Source: Acetobacter indonesiensis | GTDB taxonomy: Bacteria; Pseudomonadota; Alphaproteobacteria; Acetobacterales; Acetobacteraceae | Assembly (NCBI RefSeq): GCF_000963945.1 | Contig: NZ_BAMW01000012.1 | Span: 1-42,166, forward strand | DNA: 42,166 nucleotides | Reading direction: 5' to 3' | Shown here: positions 41,278 to 42,166 of the stretch, piece after piece | Position numbering within the stretch: position 1 is the first letter of the stretch | Layout: the number at the start of each line of letters is the position of its first letter | Position numbers and translations under genes: made by a program | Notes under the pieces: generated by a model | Seen by the model: the letters and a program-made list of their open reading frames with translations, nothing else | Database searches by the model: none | What the model was told of the DNA's origin: nothing

Positions 41278-41320
41278 CTCCTCCTTGTGTGTCATCATAA
41301 CATGTACACACAAGGAGGAG
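41278..41320 (-). promoter_or_regulatory. 15-bp perfect inverted repeat over the phd ribosome binding site
   Basis: CTCCTCCTTGTGTGT (41278-41292) and its exact complement ACACACAAGGAGGAG (41306-41320) flank 13 bases. On the coding strand the arm nearest the gene contains AAGGAGGAG, the Shine-Dalgarno of the antitoxin. In DNA this suits a dimeric Phd operator; in RNA the stem would bury the ribosome binding site. TATGAT in the spacer (minus strand) could be a -10 element. Confidence 0.7.
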
Positions 41321-41348
41321 GTAGAGAATTCCTGAGGCATATTCAATT

Positions 41349-41987
41349 TCAGAGATCAGTGGCTTCCGACAGTGCCAGAGCGTCCTCTACATCCACCCCA
41401 AGGTATCGAACCGTACTATCCAGTTTTGAATGACCCAGCAGGATCTGCACAGCTCGGATATTGCCGGTTCGTTTGTAAATCATGGCAACCTTAGTCCGGC
41501 GGAGCGAATGAGTTCCATATTCCCCGGGGATAAGTCCTATCGCCTGAACCCATTGATCCAGAAGCCGGGCGTATTGCCTTGTGCTCAGGTGAGCTTTGGC
41601 GCTTAGGCGACTTGGAAAAACATACTCATTCAAGCCACCACCTCGATGTTCCAGCCACGCCCGCACGCTTTCCCGCGTTGTTTCTGTAATTTCGAATTGC
41701 ACAGGTCGCCGGGTTTTCTGCTGGACGACCATGGCTCGGTGGCGCACCTGACCACTGGTCACGATGTCGCCGATACGAAGGCTGACAAGATCGCAGCCTC
41801 TGAGTTTGCTATCGAGAGCAAGATCAAACAAAGCTCTGTCTCTGACACGCTGTTCGCTCCCCAGCCAGAACCGAATAGCCCAGACGTGCTTTTCTTTGAG
41901 CGCCCGCTTGGCGCCAACCATTTTTCCTGCATTCCAAGGCACGGACGCCTTCAGCGTAGGCGATGGAAAACGCGTTTTCTTTTCCAT
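41349..41987 (-). CDS. Tyrosine recombinase (small, complete)
   Basis: 212 residues with the full catalytic set: Arg63 (KLRGCDL), a Lys near 91, His160-x-x-Arg163 (GTHSLRRT), His186 (LLGHSKLD) and Tyr195 (VRYLGV). The N-terminal SAM-like DNA-binding domain is reduced to about 45 residues, as in small integrases of plasmids and integrative elements in Acetobacteraceae. It could resolve multimers or move gene modules. It is followed at the 3' side by the Phd/VapC pair on the same strand, separated by 75 bases that contain the inverted repeat. Residues KMVGAKRALKEKHVWAIR open the conserved part, confirming the start region. Confidence 0.92.
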   Translation of the reverse strand: MEKKTRFPSPTLKASVPWNAGKMVGAKRALKEKHVWAIRFWLGSEQRVRDRALFDLALDSKLRGCDLVSLRIGDIVTSGQVRHRAMVVQQKTRRPVQFEITETTRESVRAWLEHRGGGLNEYVFPSRLSAKAHLSTRQYARLLDQWVQAIGLIPGEYGTHSLRRTKVAMIYKRTGNIRAVQILLGHSKLDSTVRYLGVDVEDALALSEATDL

Positions 41988-42166
41988 GATACTTTCTCCT
42001 GATCAGCTGCACATGCAGCAATCAGAAGTCTGGAGGAGGACATCGGCGGATAACGAGAATTATCGCCGACCGTCCGCTTTTCGGAAACTGGAACGGCTCT
42101 TCTTTTGACCGAGATGAGGGCGAAAACAGACTTACTCCCCTTGAGCTTTGCAGCATTGACGCTTCC
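41988..42166. other. Window end, no gene seen
   Basis: About 180 bases upstream of the recombinase gene. ATCATGGAAAAG is preceded by a purine-rich stretch (AGGAGAAAGT on the minus strand), a good ribosome binding site. Further out, CGTCCGCTTTTCGG is reminiscent of the GTCCGC elements of the dispersed repeats but too short to assign. Confidence 0.4.

Overview
The window looks like accessory DNA (plasmid, mobilizable island or heavily rearranged genomic island) of an acetic acid bacterium or close alphaproteobacterial relative. This assignment is inference: the MobC/MobA pair, the ribbon-helix-helix/PfpI pair, the GH28 polygalacturonase and the short XRE regulators resemble Acetobacteraceae proteins I know, but no search was run. 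Composition is a mosaic. The defence and regulator blocks at about 13.3-18.0 kb, 27.4-31.0 kb and 31.5-37.2 kb are visibly GC-rich. The stretch at 10.3-11.3 kb is AT-rich, and the rest is intermediate.

Left part (1-12.7 kb): the 3' end of a tyrosine recombinase; a mobilization module (oriT-like hairpins, mobC, mobA with a probable late frameshift); a signalling/modification locus (double-GHKL histidine-kinase-like ATPase, a receiver protein whose C-terminal half carries an R-x4-H HEPN-like motif, and a convergent, overlapping C5-cytosine methyltransferase); a Lon-type AAA+ ATPase lacking a protease domain; three small envelope proteins; two related serine resolvases, one with a res-like inverted repeat; an XRE regulator; and an internally deleted relic of a second mobA.

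13.3-18.05 kb: a compact operon with overlapping stop/start codons encodes a MerR-like regulator, a 987-aa adenine-type DNA methyltransferase and a small PD-(D/E)XK nuclease candidate, so probably a restriction-modification system. It is followed by the 3' end of a UvrD-like helicase.

18.05-31 kb: repeat copy A1, an RHH/PfpI pair, a dead IS3-family transposase, and then a series of enzymes facing divergent regulators: MBL hydrolase and YciI/LysR, SDR/AraC, DUF2938/Rrf2, NmrA-like/HxlR. After an IS110 remnant and a decayed alpha/beta-hydrolase there is a second, GC-rich set with the same logic: SDR/AraC, then QorB-like/HxlR.

31.5-42.2 kb: an AbiEi/AbiEii type IV toxin-antitoxin pair is divergent from a 1355-aa protein with an N-terminal XRE domain, a PD-(D/E)XK-like WE-motif domain and a long helical C-terminus. 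The 36-codon stump of a second gene follows. Repeat copy A2 then cuts the 3' end of a GH28 polygalacturonase gene. The end holds an uncharacterised 456-aa protein, a Phd/VapC pair with a striking inverted repeat over its ribosome binding site, and an intact tyrosine recombinase.

The strongest candidates for an undescribed system are (1) the GHKL kinase / receiver-HEPN-like / Dcm locus and (2) the XRE-nuclease-helical giant protein with its truncated partner beside AbiE.
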